NCBI GenBank assembly: GCA_036873135.1
Contig: JAPTYO010000015.1
Span: 4,796,839-4,860,838 of the forward strand
From: Clarkia xantiana subsp. parviflora
Taxonomy: Eukaryota; Streptophyta; Magnoliopsida; Myrtales; Onagraceae
DNA length: 64,000 nucleotides
Direction of reading: 5' to 3'
A program made the position numbers and the translations under genes. Below, one piece after another: positions 31,402 through 42,815 of this stretch. Position 1 is the first letter of the stretch, and each line of letters begins with the position of its first letter. The notes under the pieces were generated by a model. That model made no database searches. It saw nothing but the letters and a program-made list of their open reading frames with translations, and was not told the origin of the DNA.

Positions 31402-33543
31402 ATGGCCGGTGGTGGCAAGAAGAAACAGGTTCAAGCTGGCAGTTCTCGTCCCGCAGGAACTGTGAATTCCCCGTTGCCAGAACGTGTTGCTGAACAAGGT
31501 GAGAACCCCGCTCTTTCCCAGACAGGGGGGCAGGGTGATGGTTATGATTTCTCAGTCCGAGAGACGGAGATGAACAGGCAGGATATCCCGCGTAGGGAGG
31601 AAAATGAGGCTCCCCCGAACCCGGTGGGCCATGGAGGAGGAAGAGTCCCGCGAAGGGAAGAAGGGTCGTCTTCGAACTCGGAGTTGGCCAAGGCAGTAGC
31701 AGATGCTATGCCCATGTTCTTGGCTGCCATGGAGGCCTTGTTGGACAAGAGAGAGGCTGCCAGGAGTACAGAGGAGTTGCCTCCGCGAGAAGAGCTGCCT
31801 CCACCCCCTCCGAGGGTGGTTCCAGAAGAACAAGAGGTTCAGGAGGTTCCGCCCAGGAGCAAGGGCAAAGAACCAGCGCACCTGGAGAAGTTCGTGGTCG
31901 ACGGCCCAGGACCAGTGCAAAGCAGGACCATTCCCCTGAATGGCCCCATCACCCCCGATCAGGTGGTGAAGATCGTTAGCATCTGCATGGGTGATCAGAA
32001 GCAGATGACATCGGAGCTGAGGGATCGATCCAGCCATCCTTTTGTTCCGCGGCTAATAGATACCGTTGCCCCGCCCGGGTTAGGTATTCCAACCATCAAG
32101 GAGTACGATGGTGAGGGGGACCCAGTTCGCCATGTTCAGAGACATGTCCAGGCCTGCATGGGTAGGACTTCGAATGACGATCTTATATGTTCGCTGTTCC
32201 CAATCACCCTGGGAGAAAGGGCCATGACCTGGTTCTTCAGCCTCCCCCCAGGAAGCATCACGTGCTGGGATGATATGCACGATAGCTCCATCAAGCAGTA
32301 CCAAGGTCGAAGGCGTCTCCTAAAGAGTGTAAGGTCCCTGACCCAGGTGGTGCAGAGACCCGATGAATCGTTGGCATATTACTACCAACGGTTCACCGCT
32401 AGTGCCGCAGAGATTGATGAAGAAATCTCGGAGGAAGAGACCATTCGTACTTTCCTGCGGAACTTGAGCGCTCCGTACGGTTCCGACCTGATGCACAGTG
32501 TAGCCGCGAAGGCTGTGTGGAGTATGGAGGCCCTGCAAGCGAGGGTGAAACAGCAAATCGACGTCCAGGAGTCGAAGATTGCTGCCGGAGAGCTCGATCC
32601 CCCGAAGTCGGGAAGAGGAAAGGCGTCGTCCAAGCTGTTGGATGATCGTAAAGGGAGCGAAAAATCGGAGGGAAGTAGAAACCGTGGTCGCCCCGAGAAA
32701 AGAGAGGACAAGCGTCCCCCGAGGAAGGACAATCGAGAAGGTCGGGCTGTTCCCATCAATAGCTCGATGACTTCTGTGTTAGCTGTGTTGGACCGACAGG
32801 GTCTCGCCCGATACCCTCCGAGAAAAGAAGGCGAATTCCTAGGAGGCAGCCCTGACCGTTACTGTCGCTACCATCGAGCCAATGGTCACGACACCGAAAA
32901 CTGTCGGGAGCTGAAGAAGGAAATTGAGAAGCTGATCCAGAAGGGGAAGCTAAAAGAGTTCCTCGGAAGGGGACGGTGCCGATCCCGTTCCAAAAGTCGG
33001 TCACGATCCCGTTCCAAGTCCCGTGACCGATCCCCAAAGAAGAAGAAGGTCGAGCCAGAAGCCTCAGGTTCAGGTGCCCGTAAGGAGAGGCGGGGAACTA
33101 TCAATGTTATCCACGGAGGAATGGCAGCGGGAAGTGATACCTCCGCTTCTCGGGAGAACTACGCTTCCCGCATATCTGCTGCGGTAGTGCTAGGCAAAAG
33201 GTCCCGGTCGTGGACTCTGAAGAAGGAAATGGTGATTTCTTTCTCGGCGGAAGATCTAGTAGGCGTGGAGAGCCCTCACGACGACGCCTTGGTCGTGACC
33301 CTGGACGTGGACGGATTCGAGATGAAGCGGATCCTGATAGATGGAGGGAGTTCCTCCGACATTATTTTCATGGACGCTCTGGAAGCCATGGGAAAGACGA
33401 AAAAGGACCTGACACAGGTGGACTTCCCGATGGTGGGATTCTCTGGTTCCACTTCTTACCCGTTGGGAATGATTACCTTACCGGTGGAGTTTGGTAGTGG
33501 CTGGAAGATGGAGAAACGAAACGTAGATTTCGTCGTAGTGTAG
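31402..33543 (+). pseudogene. gag: RT-B Gag and protease, ending at TAG
   Basis: The start MAGGGKKKQVQAG is homologous to RT-A. It is the most complete Gag here: acidic/proline-rich N-terminus, FVVDGPGPVQSRTIPL, Gag core with ERAMTWFFSLPPG and QGRRRLLKSVRSLTQVV, CHHC knuckle YCRYHRANGHDTENC (nt about 32862-32906), Arg-Ser repeat (nt about 32970-33050), INVIHGG junction and retropepsin LIDGGSSSDIIF. TAG at 33541 (relatives have GAG) ends the frame inside the protease region. Gag would form the particle; the RS tail is unusual for Gag. Confidence 0.9.
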
Positions 33544-33722
33544 TCTGCGGGGGCATACAACGCTATCATCAGAAGGACCACTATCAACCCTCTCATGGCA
33601 GTCGCCTCGACGGTCCACCAGAAGATGAAGTTCCCAACTGACAACGGAGTTGGAGAGGTCAAGGGTGACCAAGTGGCGTCGCGAAAATGCAATGTTAACG
33701 CTACCTGAGAAGGAGGGAAGCC

Positions 33723-34754
33723 ATGACTGTCCTTCAGACTGATGCCGATCCTCGAGAGGAGTATGGGCGTCCCGCCCCCATGGAGGATCTGAAGGAGGTT
33801 GAGATTGATGGCCCTCAGAGGAAGGTGAAGATCGGGTCTGCTTTGTCGGAGGAAAGAGCCCAAGAGTTGATCGAGCTCCTGAAGGAGTTTAAGGAGCTGT
33901 TTGCCTGGTCCCCGAGTGATATGCCAGGAATCAGCCCCGACGTGATAGTGCACGAGCTGAAGATAGACCCCGCGATCAAGCCTATCGCGCAGAGAAGGCG
34001 TCCGATGGGCGCGGACAAGAGGATCGCGATCCAGCAAGAGGTGGGCAGACTGCTCGATGCTGGATTCATCAAGGAGCTCCGATTCCAGACCTGGGTTACT
34101 AACCCAGTCCTGGTGCGAAAGAGTAACGGGAAGTGGCGGATGTGTGTCGATTTCCGCGACTTGAACAAGGCCTGCCCGAAGGACTGCTACCCGCTTCCAA
34201 GGATTGACCAGTTGGTGGATGCCACATCGGGACATGAGCTGCTGAGCTTCATGGATGCCTATTCCGGGTACAACCAGATCAAGATGGCGAAGGAGGATGC
34301 CCCCCATACGGCTTTCTATGCCGACAGTGACGTCTACCACTACGACGTGATGCCCTTCGGATTGATCAATGCCGGAGCAACTTACCAGCGGATGGTGAAC
34401 AAGTTGTTTGGAGACATGCTGGGGAAAAACATGGAGGCGTATGTGGATGACATGCTGGTGAAGTCCCGACAGGCAGGAGACCATGTCCAGAACTTGGCGG
34501 CGGCGTTTGAGCGGATGAAGTTCCATCAGGTTCGGCTGAACCCCGACAAATGTGCTTTCGGGGTGAACTCAGGGAAGTTCCTAGGGTTCATGGTGAGCCA
34601 GAGAGGAATCGAGGTGCACCCTGAGAAGCTGCGAGCAATCGAGGAGATGCAGTCCCCGAAGACTCATCGGGAGGTTCAGGTGCTGAATGGCCGGTTGGCC
34701 GCGATGAATCGATTCCTATCCAAGGCAAGTGACCGAGCCATATCCATTTTTTGA
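33723..34754 (+). pseudogene. RT-B reverse transcriptase
   Basis: MTVLQTDADPREEYGRPAP leads into RT with RMCVDFRDLN, GLINAGATYQRMV and AYVDDMLVKSRQ, ending by a frameshift near 34747. The gap to the protease (33544-33722) is in frame after the TAG but shifted near 33705. Further 1-bp losses lie near 34817 and 34857 before the next open stretch. Confidence 0.9.
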
Positions 34755-34882
34755 TGTGTTGAGGGCCCACAAGAAGTTCGAATGGTCCGACAAATGCGAG
34801 GAGGCGTTCCAGGCACTCAGCAGCACCTCCGCACCCTTCCGCCGTTGGCGAAACCAGTCCAGGCGAGCCGCTTTATCTCTAT

Positions 34883-36052
34883 TTGGCTGTTTCTGATGTG
34901 GCTGTTAGTTCTGTTTTGATCAAAATTGTCAAGGGCAACCAAGTGCCTATCTATTATGTAAGCAAGGCGTTTGCCAAGTCTGAAATAAATTATCCCGCTA
35001 TTGAGAAGTATCTCTTTGCGTTGATTATTGCCGCTCGAAAGCTACGACCTTACTTCCATGCCCATGAAGTCACGGTATTGACTAATCAGCCCCTGAAGCA
35101 CTTTTTGAACCGACCGGAGGCGTCGGGGAGATTGGTGAAATGGGCCATCGAGCTGACAGAGTTTCGTATTCATTTCGCTCCGAGAACCGCTATTAAGGGC
35201 CAGGCGTTGGCAGATTTTATAGCTGAGTCTACGGCACCCGATCTGGAAGTAACGGGTCCCGCAGAGGGGGCAACCATGGAGGAGGTCCCGATAACAGAAC
35301 AGCCAAATGAGGAGAACACCTGGGAGATGTACACTGGTGGTTCATCGAGTGTAGAAGGCTCGGGGGCAGGATTCGTACTGATACCGCCCGGTGGAGGCGA
35401 GCCCCTGCGATATGCCTTGGCCTTGACGTTTAAGGCCACCAATAATGAAGCGGAGTATGAAGCTCTCATCATGGGCCTCAAAATTTCCAAGGGTACGGGA
35501 GTCGATCATCTGAAAGTAAAGTGCGATGCCAGACTGGTCGTAAATCAAGTCCAGGGGAACTATGAAGCCAGGAGCCCGACAATGAAGAAGTATTTGCACG
35601 AGGTGCATACTTTGAAGGGGAGCTTCAAAAGCTTCGCTATCGAGGAGATCCCGAGGGAAGAAAACGCGGAAGCAGATGCCTTAAGCAAGTTTGCTCTGGG
35701 AGTGGCCCCCGAGGAGAATCGGAAGGTACATTTCCTAGAGAAGGTGATTATCTCAAACATTGATCCAGCGGAGATCTGCGCTATTGAGACAGGATCGGAG
35801 GAAGAAGAGAAGCCCACTTGGATGACCCCGATGGTCACATACCTGACTACGGGGGCACTTCCCGATGACAAGGTGGCAGCTGTCAGGTTGCGTCGGATTG
35901 CGGACAACTACGCGATGGTGGACAACCAGTTATACAAAAAAGGGTATGTAAAGCCTTTCCTAAAATGCGTGGCGGAACCCGACACGAATCGGATCCTGAG
36001 GGAACTACATGAGGAGTCGCGGCCTGTCATGAAGGGGCCCGATCTCTTGTGA
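34883..36052 (+). pseudogene. RT-B RNase H, archaeal-type RNase H and start of integrase
   Basis: YYVSKAFAKSEINYPAIEKYL (gypsy RNase H), HFAPRTAIKGQALADFIAEST, then MYTGGSSSVEGSGAGF: the catalytic Asp of the archaeal-type RNase H is Gly here (TGG for TDG), so that domain is probably dead. The frame is lost near 36013, just before the integrase zinc region. Confidence 0.87.
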
Positions 36053-37050
36053 GGAAGGCGCTGAACTTGGGCTACTATTGGCCTTCGATGAACAAGGAAG
36101 CGACAGCAATGGTCCGATCCTGTGATGCATGCCAGAGGTACGCTCCAAATATCGTGGCTCCCGCCACGGACTTAATGCCCATCAGGAGTGCATGGCCCTT
36201 CGCGCAATGGGGGATTGACTTGGTGGGACCTCTTCCCCAAGCGAAAGGTCAGTGCAAGTATTTGCTCGTTGCCATCGATTACTTCTCAAAGTGGATAGAG
36301 GCTAAGGCATTGGCCAAGACAACGGGGCAGCAGATCCTCAAGTTCCTTCAAACTCAAATCATATCCCGGTACGGGGTTCCTCGAGTGTTGATCAGCGACA
36401 ACGGCCCTCCGTTCAATGGGGCTCAGTTGAAGGAGTACCTGGAGGAATTAAAAATTGAGCATCGGACCGCTTCAGTCCGCCACGCTCAGACCAATGGCCA
36501 GGTAGAATCAGCCATCAAGATCGTGATGGATGGCTTGAAGAAGAGAGTCTACGCCTTGCAGGGCCATTGGCTCGATGAGCTCGAAAATGTGCTGTGGGTT
36601 GTAAGAACAACACCCAAGCAATCAACGTGGGAAACTCTGTTTGGCCTGGTCTACGGCACGGAGGCAGTCGCTCCCGTGGAAATAGCGGTGGCGTCCCATC
36701 GCGCAAAATATTACGAGCCTCTGACAAACGAGGAAATGAGACGTCTAGACTTAGACTTGCTCGAGGAAAAGAGGTGGAAAGCTGATGAAGTCCAGGCCCG
36801 GATGCGTCTGGCAACAGCCCGATATTATAATCGGCGTGTCAAGTCCCGACAATTCTTCGTGGGAGAACTTGTCTGGCGGAGGAACGAGTTCGTTCATCAA
36901 GATCGGATCAACAAGCTATCACCAAAATGGGATGGACCTTACAAGATCGTAGGGATGCCAGCACCCAATGCATACAAGCTAGAGGACCTTGATGGCAAGA
37001 CGTTGAAGCATTCCTTCAGTGGCGAACACTTGAAGAAGTATCATGTTTGA
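36049..37050 (+). pseudogene. RT-B integrase
   Basis: RKALNLGYYWPSMNKEA, CDACQRYAP, WGIDLVGPLPQ, LISDNGPPFNG, NGQVESAIK, and GPY/F-like KWDGPYKIVGM, ending HLKKYHV. The core D, D and E are kept; upstream frameshifts disconnect it. Confidence 0.9.
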
Positions 37051-37613
37051 TATTAAGTCGCCGCGAATGGCGCAAGTTGTCTATCAATCCGATGTAAGCA
37101 AAGTTTTGAGTTATTAATAAAAGAAGTTGCTTCCGATCAAATTGTTTTTAGATTTATTCTAACTGTTAGTAAGACGTCCTGAAGGACGCGACAAAAGCCT
37201 TCCGAGGTACGATAAAAGCCTTCCGAGGTATGCGTAAGTCGTCTATATGATGCGGCCAAAAAGCCTTAACAGGTATGGACAAAAGCCCTACGGGGTAAAT
37301 GTAAGTCGTCTATATGATGCAACCAAAAGCCTAGGTACGAAAAGGCCCTAATGGGTCCGCGTAAGTCGTCTATATGATGCGGCCAAAAGCCTTAACGGGT
37401 ACGAAAAAGCCTTACAGGTCCGCGTAAGTCGTCTATATGATGCGGCCAAAAGCCTTAACGGGTACGAAAAAGCCTTAACAGGTCCGCGTAAGTCGTCTAT
37501 ATGATGCGGCCAAAAGCCTTAACGGGTATGAAAAAGCCTTAACAGGTCCGCGTAAAGTCGTCTGAAAGGACGCGATAAAAGACTCAAAGGGTACGATAAA
37601 ATCATCTTAATGA
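37051..37613 (+). repeat. RT-B minisatellite 1 (about 60-bp unit)
   Basis: About six copies carrying GTAAGTCGTCTATATGATGC, GGCCAAAAGCCTTAACGGG and CGAAAAAGCC. The first 100 bp are a spacer similar to the RT-A copy at 12480-12590. Confidence 0.9.
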
Positions 37614-37885
37614 TGTACGATTGGACGAGAAACCTTATGTGGTGAAGTCCCGATTGGACGAGAAACCTTAAGTGGTGAAGTCCCGATTGGACGAGAAACC
37701 TTAAGTGGTGAAGTCCCGATTGGACGAGAAACCTTAAGTGGTGAAGTCCCGATTGGACGAGAAACCTTAAGTGGTGAAGTCTCGATTGGACGAGAAACCT
37801 TAAGTGGTGAAGTCCCGATTGGACGAGAAACCTTAAGTGGTGAAGTCCCGATTAGACGGGAAACCTTAAATGGTGAAGTCCCGAG
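37614..37885 (+). repeat. RT-B minisatellite 2 (33-bp unit, 8 copies)
   Basis: GATTGGACGAGAAACCTTAA followed by GTGGTGAAGTCCC repeats eight times with very little divergence. It shares CCTTAAGTGGTG with the RT-C and RT-F arrays. Confidence 0.95.
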
Positions 37886-38091
37886 TAAAGCGTCGGAAGG
37901 ACGTATGGAGTCATCTCAAATGATGCATCGGAACGTTCTGAGTAACGAATTTAAAGCCGCTTTAGATAAGCGCAAACGATTATCAAGACCAAAACAGATG
38001 AAAGAAATTCCTTATATAAAGGCTCAAAGGCCTAAAAGTTCGGATACAAAAAACGAAGGAGAAAGACTACAAGGACTAAAAAGATGTAACA

Positions 38092-40843
38092 TTAGACTTG
38101 GTCCTTGATGGAAGATGGATTCTCAGCAGCATCAGAGGGAGCAAGGTTCGGAGGGGCCTGGGCAGAAGGCTCCGCGGCTGGCGGAGTCGGGTCCACGGTA
38201 GCGGCCTCTTCACTCTCCGCGGGGAGGTTGAAGTACTTCTCCGCGACGGGGGCAAGAGTCTCGGACTTCGTGAAGTCAATGGAATCCGCGTAAGCTGTGT
38301 AGAGTTCTTCGACAGCGTTGTACAAAACATCCTCCACCTCGGACTTGCAGAACTCTACAGCAGCCACCTTGAATTCTTCAGAGTTCCGATACTCCCCGCG
38401 GCCCTGTAGGCGGCCCTCATCACGACCATGCTAGAGGCCTTCCTCGCGGCCCTGCAGGCGGCCCTCCTCGAGGCCTTGAGCCTTGGCCTCAGCCAGCTTG
38501 GCAGAAAACTCAGCCCTCTCAGCTTCGAACTTCGCCTTGGCCTCCGCGAGAAGATCCGCGAAGACGTTCTTCTCGCGAATGAGCTGCTTCTTCTCCGCCT
38601 CATTCCGCTGCTGCTCCACCTGGACCATCTTCCGCTCCCGACGCATGACAGCCTCATGATCTTGAACCTTATTAAGCAGGTCCGAAGCCATGTTGTCGAG
38701 GAGACCCTTCTCCTTGGCCATCTTGTTCTTAGCCGCCACCGCCTCGTCGAGCTCCACCTGAAGCTTGGCTAACGCATCAGGGTCCGACTTAGCTTCAGCC
38801 TCCTCCAAAGCACTCTTCAGAGCTAAGGCGATGGCGAAACAACGCTGCCGGTCCGCAGTTTCCTAAGGCGAAGGGAAAAAAGATTAGAATTCGATGGTCG
38901 AAAGCAGAGATAAGGAAGAAAACAAACAAAGGTAAAGTATTACCTCCATCCGACGGACGGCCATAGCGCGGAACTCCTCTTCGATGTCCTCCCGCGACAA
39001 GCAAAGCGGCAGTCTCAAAGCGGGAGGAATTGACCCTGCCAGCAGATGCAGGGCCAAGTCAGGCTGAAGATTATCTCGTCGGATCGAAAACCCGTGGAGA
39101 GATTCGATCGGACGCCAGGGAACCGTCGCCTGGTCGGGGGTGTAGATCTTGTAAACATCATCCATCGGAAGACGAGGGATAACCTCGGCATCATCGGTGG
39201 GAGGAGCTACCTCGGTCGGAGGAGGCTCAGGAGTAGGAGTGCGGAAAGCAGGAGGAGGACTTCGGGACACGTCCCTCACGGCGGGCCTCATGTTCCGTGG
39301 CCCCGACCTTCCGCGGGGAAGCAGGCCCCCCTCGTCAGGCTCTTCGACGGAAGGAGAGGCCTCCAAGTCAGTCACCCGACGGAACTGGGCATCCGTCGGG
39401 GCATCCTCCAGCATCAGTTCTTGCGGAGTCGCAGTCTCCGCTGGAGTGACAGCCTCCGTCGGAGCAGGAGTCTCCGATGGACCTGCGGTGGCAGGACGAA
39501 CATAGTCAGGAAGAATTCCGCCAGGACACCAGAGAATTTGACGTTCGACATGCTGGTCTTTCCCTAAGAAGTTGTAATATCCCGCTTTGAGAACGCGGGG
39601 GACTTCTCCTTGAAGGATGTATTTAATTTCCCGAACCCGCGACTCCCGATCAGCGGGGATAAACTCCCTGGGAACTAATTTCTTATATCTTTTAATTGCA
39701 CGACGAACGCGCTTACCTTCCTCGACGGTAGTGGCCCCGAAGGCCCGATCTATCTCCTCCCTCCTGGCCTTCTTGGCCGCGACCTGCTCTTCGGTTGGAG
39801 GAGCGCCAGACAGAGGAGTGGAAGAGGAAGCGCCTTTCTTCACCAACTTCCGCTTCCGCTTGGAGCCACTCCGGACGGCATCAGTCTCGCCCTGCTTCAT
39901 AATGAGATGAGTCAGCAGAGAAGCCTTCTTGGCTGCAAAAGTAAAAGACAAGATGGTTAGAAGTATTACCCAGATGACCAAATCTTTGGAAACAGAGTCA
40001 AGGAGTCGGACTCCGATAGTAATCAAGTCCTTCTCCTGGAGCTTGTTGGCGTCGAGGGGTATGAAGTTGTCTCCCCAACGGTAGAGCTGAACCATTTGGA
40101 GAGTGTTGAGGTCATCCTCAGCATAGTCTAGGAGCTTGGGGGCAGGGTCCGCCACGACCTCCCGCTGAGGCCACGGGACAGAGCTGTGTTGGACCAAGAA
40201 GTAGTACTTCTTCCATCCGCTGTTGTCAGACCCCGAGTCGCGAATCAGCACCCGATCTTTGTGGAACTTCCAAGTTTCGCTATCCCAGCCGAAACGTGAA
40301 AGTTGCTCCTTTGTCCACTTGGGGAGTCGGGGAGAAAAGGAGCAGACACCAGCTTTGTTGCACTTCATGCCGTAGAAGGTGCGGAAAAGTAGTAGACTGT
40401 ACGTCCACTGCTGACGGTGGCATAGGAGTTGAAAGGCATTCCACACGCGGATGGCGTGTGGAGAGAAGGTACAAGGGTGCGTTTGGTAGAAGTTGCACAT
40501 CTCCACCAAATTTCCGCAGAAGGGGAACCGAATCCCCGCGCTTATTTGTCCGGCGGAGACGAACAATTCCCCTGCCCGAGGATGCGTAACGATGTGCTTC
40601 CTTCTGACAGCAGGCTGAGACTCATATGGGAAACGAGGTTCCCAATCCGAGGTAATACACCCCTCTCTAAGGGCAACTCATATGAAGCCTCAGAAATCTC
40701 ATTGAAAGCAAATTCGAAAGTGAAAGGAGCCCTAGCCTCAGAACTACCTTCGTCTAAAACGGTTGCAAACAAGAAGATTTGAGAAAAGGAGAACAAACAG
40801 CAAGTAAATCACGAAAACATAGAAGAAAGTCCTTACCAGACAT
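38092..40843 (-). CDS. RT-B antisense gene: gypsy-type-transposon domain plus coiled coil, spliced
   Basis: It reads against the element. Exon 1 is ATGTCTG at 40843-40837 with a GTAAGG donor; intron 40754-40836 (83 nt, ends TTTTAG). The following exon has FEFAFNEISEASYEL, ISAGIRFPFCGNLVEM, FSPHAIRVWNAFQLLCHRQ and a WxYSLLLFRTFYG block typical of the putative gypsy-type-transposon family. A TTTTGCAG acceptor at 39933 suggests another intron with unclear donor. Then comes a proline/threonine-rich linker, an intron at 38863-38943 (81 nt), and a last exon forming a Lys/Glu/Ala-rich coiled coil ending KDQV. An in-frame TAG at 38431 interrupts the last exon. Function unknown; an accessory protein of the element is most likely. 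Confidence 0.65.
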
Positions 40844-40999
40844 GATTGGTGATCGGAGAGGGAAAATGAAGGAAGATCGGAAGGGTTGAAGGCCTTAGAT
40901 CACTTGAACAACAGGAAGAGCTTGGAGAAGAAGCTTCGAATGCAAGAATGGCTGAAATCGAGAGAGTGCAGAAGAAGTGAATAATACCAGGGTTTTGGC

Positions 41000-41006
41000 T
41001 TTTATA
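41000..41006 (-). promoter_or_regulatory. TATA box of RT-B antisense gene
   Basis: Minus-strand TATAAAA in CTTATAAAAGCC, about 157 nt before the antisense ATG. Confidence 0.65.
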
Positions 41007-41504
41007 AGCAAAAGGACAATCGGAGGGACTTAATCTTGACAGTTGAAGACGAAACAATTTAATCATAACCGTTGAAATCATGGGGACGGTACGGAAGCAG
41101 ACATCTGGATGAGCTTGATCTGCACCGTTGAAGAGGAAACGACACGATCTTAGTCGCCGAGATTATAGGTACGGAAGAGACGTGAGTGACGTCACAGCTG
41201 CTTTTTCAGAAAGCAACAGTCACGCCGGTTTAAACGTCGTTTCCTTATCCCCAGGCATTTAATGCTACAGTAACCAAGGAGTCTCCTCGGATTTGGCAAC
41301 TGCCCATGGGGGTCTGGTGGGCCCAAGGTAATCATGAGTGAGAAACTCTGTCAATATAGCAATTGTGTGCAAGGCAAAAGCCTCCGACGGAGGTATCAAG
41401 AAATGTAAAGATAAAAGCCCCCGACGGCGGTATCGGGAGGTGTGAAGACAAAAGCCTCCGACAGCAAGATCAGAGGATCAGAACTGAAAGACACGGCGAA
41501 CTAA
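41007..41504 (+). other. RT-B 3' noncoding region with 42-bp repeats
   Basis: 41376-41470 has three copies of AAAAGCCTCCGACGG plus GGTATC. The rest matches RT-A 10990-11235. No ORF supported. Confidence 0.6.
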
Positions 41505-41524
41505 AAGTACCCCATGTCTTCAAA
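41505..41524 (+). promoter_or_regulatory. RT-B degenerate polypurine tract
   Basis: CCCCATGTCTTCAAA stands where the relatives have CTTGGGGGCAAA: the G run has been lost. Confidence 0.6.
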
Positions 41525-42280
41525 TGATGGGTTCCGATGTAATCGTTAGCCCCGTTAACAGCCAATGGACGGCGAATAGGTCCAGTGGGCCTCGTGAAAA
41601 GCCTGGAAGGCCTAGAGGCCCAGTATGAAGGGTTCCGACGATAGCGGCCCCGACACATGAGCTAGAGGCTCCCGACAAGAAGCCTCTGAGTAGGCCCCGA
41701 TATGCCTTAGTAAAGGCCCCGATAATAAAGCCCCGCAGAGGCTGGACCTGTCCCGCAGAGACTGAAGGTCCTAGTGGTGATCTAGAATGAGACAACTCTG
41801 GAGTCTCCGACAGGAGTCGGGACTTGTGATCAGAGGATAAAGACCGAGAAACCCGCCTACTAGATAGAGTAGGGGGAAACGGTTAGAGATAAAGATAAAT
41901 CCCCCGAGATACGCAGGGCGTGCCCGAGATACGCGGAGTACGGGTAAGATACGCGGAGCGTGGGGCGAAATCTACGGAATCCCTAACGAGATATACGGAA
42001 TCGTGGCGAGATACACAGAATCATGGGCAAAACGGCCAATCACGGCCACAGGTAACTGAGTAACTTCCCCTCCTATATAAAGGAGGAAGTTACCTCAGAA
42101 TAGACTCTCTAATACACACTTAGAATACTGCTGCCACCCCATTGATTGTATACTCATTTAAGCATCGGAGAGGGATTCTGTGTCACCACCCAGGTCATCC
42201 CCTTTTGCAGGATTACGCGGAGCCCAGGAGTCCAGAGCATTCCGTCAAGGACGTAACGGAGCTTCGCCCGTGATCGAACA
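41525..42280 (+). repeat. RT-B 3' LTR (756 bp)
   Basis: Aligned with 30592-31347. It ends GATCGAACA rather than GATCCAACA. Confidence 0.96.
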
Positions 42281-42285
42281 ATGAT
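42281..42285. repeat. RT-B target site duplication, right copy (ATGAT)
   Basis: Matches 30587-30591. Confidence 0.93.
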
Positions 42286-42815
42286 CTTCCCGTTGTCGAC
42301 GTTGCGCCAATTTCAATTTCAACTATAAAAAAAAGTGTCAGAACGTTGTCCTTAATCAAAACGGAGAAGTAGCAGAAGGATTCTTGTTGTGGTGGTGGAC
42401 TAAGATGAGCTCGTTTCTGAAGGTAGGTATGTTACTTATCTTGCATGTTAGGCACATGCAAATAGAAAGATACAAGATGATATTGGTGACTTCAAGAAGA
42501 GAAGGAACGAAAATGAAGCATGTTTCAAGTGTTGATGAAGAAATAATGTTACTTGAAAATGAAATTGTTAAGTTAGTTGGGTCTGGTTTAGTGAGTAATT
42601 AATTAGAAGTTTAAGGGGAGTTATTAGTAATGGAGCAGTGAAAACTTGTAGTTAAAGTAGCAGTTACTTGTTATTCAAGTTATCGGTTTTTGAGATGAGC
42701 AGTAGTTATTTTCAGATGAATCGAGAATTTTATGTGCAGCAAATTTTAGTGCTCTCTCCTCTTCCACCTTTACCGTAAGGTAAAAGAAGAGTCGCGACAG
42801 ACAGACAGCAACATT
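42286..42815. other. Unique spacer between RT-B and the split DNA transposon
   Basis: AT-rich. The short ORF at 42384-42602 has no recognisable domain. Nothing else seen. Confidence 0.5.

Larger units (their letters stand above)
30592..42280 (+). mobile_element. RT-B: full-length Tat-type Ty3/gypsy element, coding region broken
   Basis: LTRs of 756 bp at both ends, ATGAT duplications, and full order PBS, gag, PR, RT, RH, aRH, INT, minisatellites, antisense gene, degenerate PPT. LTRs differ by about 9 substitutions and 2 indels. The polyprotein has one stop and about five frameshifts. It is the best structural template for RT-A. Confidence 0.96.

Noticed and set aside
33456..34526. 356-residue minus-strand ORF across RT-B RT
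   Set aside because: Shadow of the RT frame; similar shadows occur in RT-A, RT-C and RT-F. No independent domain.
38092..40843. Antisense ORF as an envelope-like gene
   Set aside because: No signal peptide or transmembrane segments, wrong strand, and domain pattern of the plant gypsy-type-transposon family with a coiled coil.
42384..42602. 72-residue ORF between RT-B and RT-F
   Set aside because: Short, no domain, in unique AT-rich sequence.
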